Shown: positions 63,308 to 64,000 of the stretch, one piece after another
How the letters are laid out: each line of letters begins with the position of its first letter
Position numbering within the stretch: position 1 is the first letter of the stretch
Source of the DNA: Diplosphaera chodatii
Taxonomy: Eukaryota > Chlorophyta > Trebouxiophyceae > Prasiolales > Stichococcaceae
DNA length: 64,000 bases
Assembly: GCA_032358165.1 (NCBI GenBank)
Contig: JAALGY010000020.1
Span: 992,001 to 1,056,000 of the forward strand
Reading direction: 5' to 3'
Translations under genes and position numbers: made by a program
The notes under the pieces: generated by a model
Databases searched by the model: none
What the model was told of the DNA's origin: nothing
Seen by the model: the letters and a program-made list of their open reading frames with translations, nothing else

Positions 63308-64000
63308 ATGTGCGCCCACGCCGACCGCCCCCGCCTGCGCCTGCTGTCACTAAACGTCAACGGGCTCGCCGACTTGGACAAGCGCCGCGCTCTCTTCGCG
63401 ACGCTGACCAACGGGCCCTGGGACGTCATCTGCCCCCAGGAGACACATCAACGTGCCTCTGACGACGGCAACCAGTGGGCGCAAACGGGGGCGGCCCCGG
63501 GCCAGCCCTGGCCAGGCTGGTCCTTCTGGCGGCGGGCCCCGCCGCCACCACTGACCCCGGCCTACGGCGCCGACGCGCCACCGCCGGGGTGGCCATCCTC
63601 ATCCGCGAGTCCTGCGGCTGCACTGCTGTCGACGAAGTCGGCCCCAGCACAGACGACGGCCGCCGACTTCGCGTCGACTTCGCACTCCATGGTCACCTAT
63701 ACTCCGTCATCACCGCCTACACGCCATGCGATCAACACCCACGCCTCGCCTTCATCCCCACCCTTGCCGGAGACCTGCCGTCCGCCGACAGCCACCGCAC
63801 GGTCCTCTTGTGCGGCGATTTCAACTGCATCGACACCGTCCATGATGCCACCCCCACCGCTAGCCAGCGATCCGGTCGACTGGTCGGCGCCCCTGAGCTG
63901 CAACACCTCGCCACCTCCGCCGGCTTGACTGATGCCTGGCGGCACTGCCACCCCCACCCTGCCACCGACTTCTCTTTTGTCTCTCGCAACGCCGACCACG
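63308..64000 (+). CDS. LINE-2 AP-endonuclease region, frameshifted, partial
   Basis: The ATG at 63308 (an upstream in-frame ATG at 63068 exists) leads into LRLLSLNVNGLADLDKRRAL and WDVICPQETHQRASDDG, the first two motifs of the exonuclease-endonuclease-phosphatase fold. Near 63530 the family sequence continues in another frame (GVAILIRESCGCTAVDE, HLYSVITAYTPCDQH, VLLCGDFNCIDTVHDA, ATDFSFVSRNA). A one-base shift has therefore broken the frame, or the base call there is wrong. The reverse transcriptase should lie beyond the window. Confidence 0.75.

Larger units (their letters stand above)
61217..64000 (+). mobile_element. LINE-2, a second non-LTR element, truncated by the window edge
   Basis: A GC-rich plus-strand element beginning directly at the broken end of copy I and running past 64000. 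It has a gag-like region in two overlapping frames (to 62026, and from 61942), then an AP-endonuclease region from about 63308. A LINE-1 fragment sits inside at 62796-63030. The sequence is unrelated to LINE-1 and has a higher GC content. Confidence 0.75.

Overview
The window is nuclear DNA of a eukaryote, most likely a chlorophyte green alga. Protein genes are split by short GT-AG introns whose acceptors mostly read CTGCAG or similar, coding DNA is GC-rich, and the gene set mixes chloroplast functions (ALB3/YidC insertase, plastid-type tryptophan enzymes, an LSMT-like SET methyltransferase) with mitochondrial ones (COX5b, mS23, cardiolipin synthase). I could not fix the class. TGTAA polyadenylation signals, usual in Chlorophyceae, were not obvious after the stop codons I checked.

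Positions 1 to about 37,860 form a compact host gene block on both strands. In order: an uncharacterised PH-like protein (+); phosphoribosylanthranilate isomerase (+); a SET-domain methyltransferase (-); COX5b (+); a YjbQ-family protein (-); a weak gene model (+); a V8/trypsin-like protease (-); TRAPPC2L (-); cardiolipin synthase (+); a small repeat protein (-); a weak model (-); a TlyA-type rRNA methyltransferase (+); mS23 (-); a BAG6/scythe-like protein (-); indole-3-glycerol-phosphate synthase (+); a TLC-domain membrane protein (+); a thioredoxin-fold protein lacking its CxxC (-); a multi-pass membrane protein (-); and intronless ALB3 (+). Several pairs are divergent and probably share promoters (SET/COX5b, TRAPPC2L/CLS, BAG6/TrpC). 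For nine genes I resolved the exons with intron phases that agree (TrpF, COX5b, protease, TRAPPC2L, CLS, TrpC, TLC, most YjbQ exons, the start of the thioredoxin-fold gene). Others are given as spans.

From about 38,020 to the right edge no host gene is recognisable and the DNA is a nest of retroelements. The main family (called LINE-1 here) is a non-LTR element with an AP-endonuclease domain, a YADD reverse transcriptase, a CxC-H-C knuckle and a 3' tail of TCAATG/TCAAATG repeats. Its copies lie mostly on the minus strand and are inserted into one another: copy C in host B, copy G in host H, and each of C and G carries further insertions. Other residents are a (CAAA)n-tailed short module with a 13-bp target duplication; two arrays of a 767-bp repeat; two copies of a 265-278 bp insertion with 43-bp direct terminal repeats; a 1.7-kb minisatellite of about 92-93 bp; and a second non-LTR element (LINE-2) running off the right edge. 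The nested LINE architecture recalls the Zepp/ZeppL clusters of green algae, which in some species mark centromeres.
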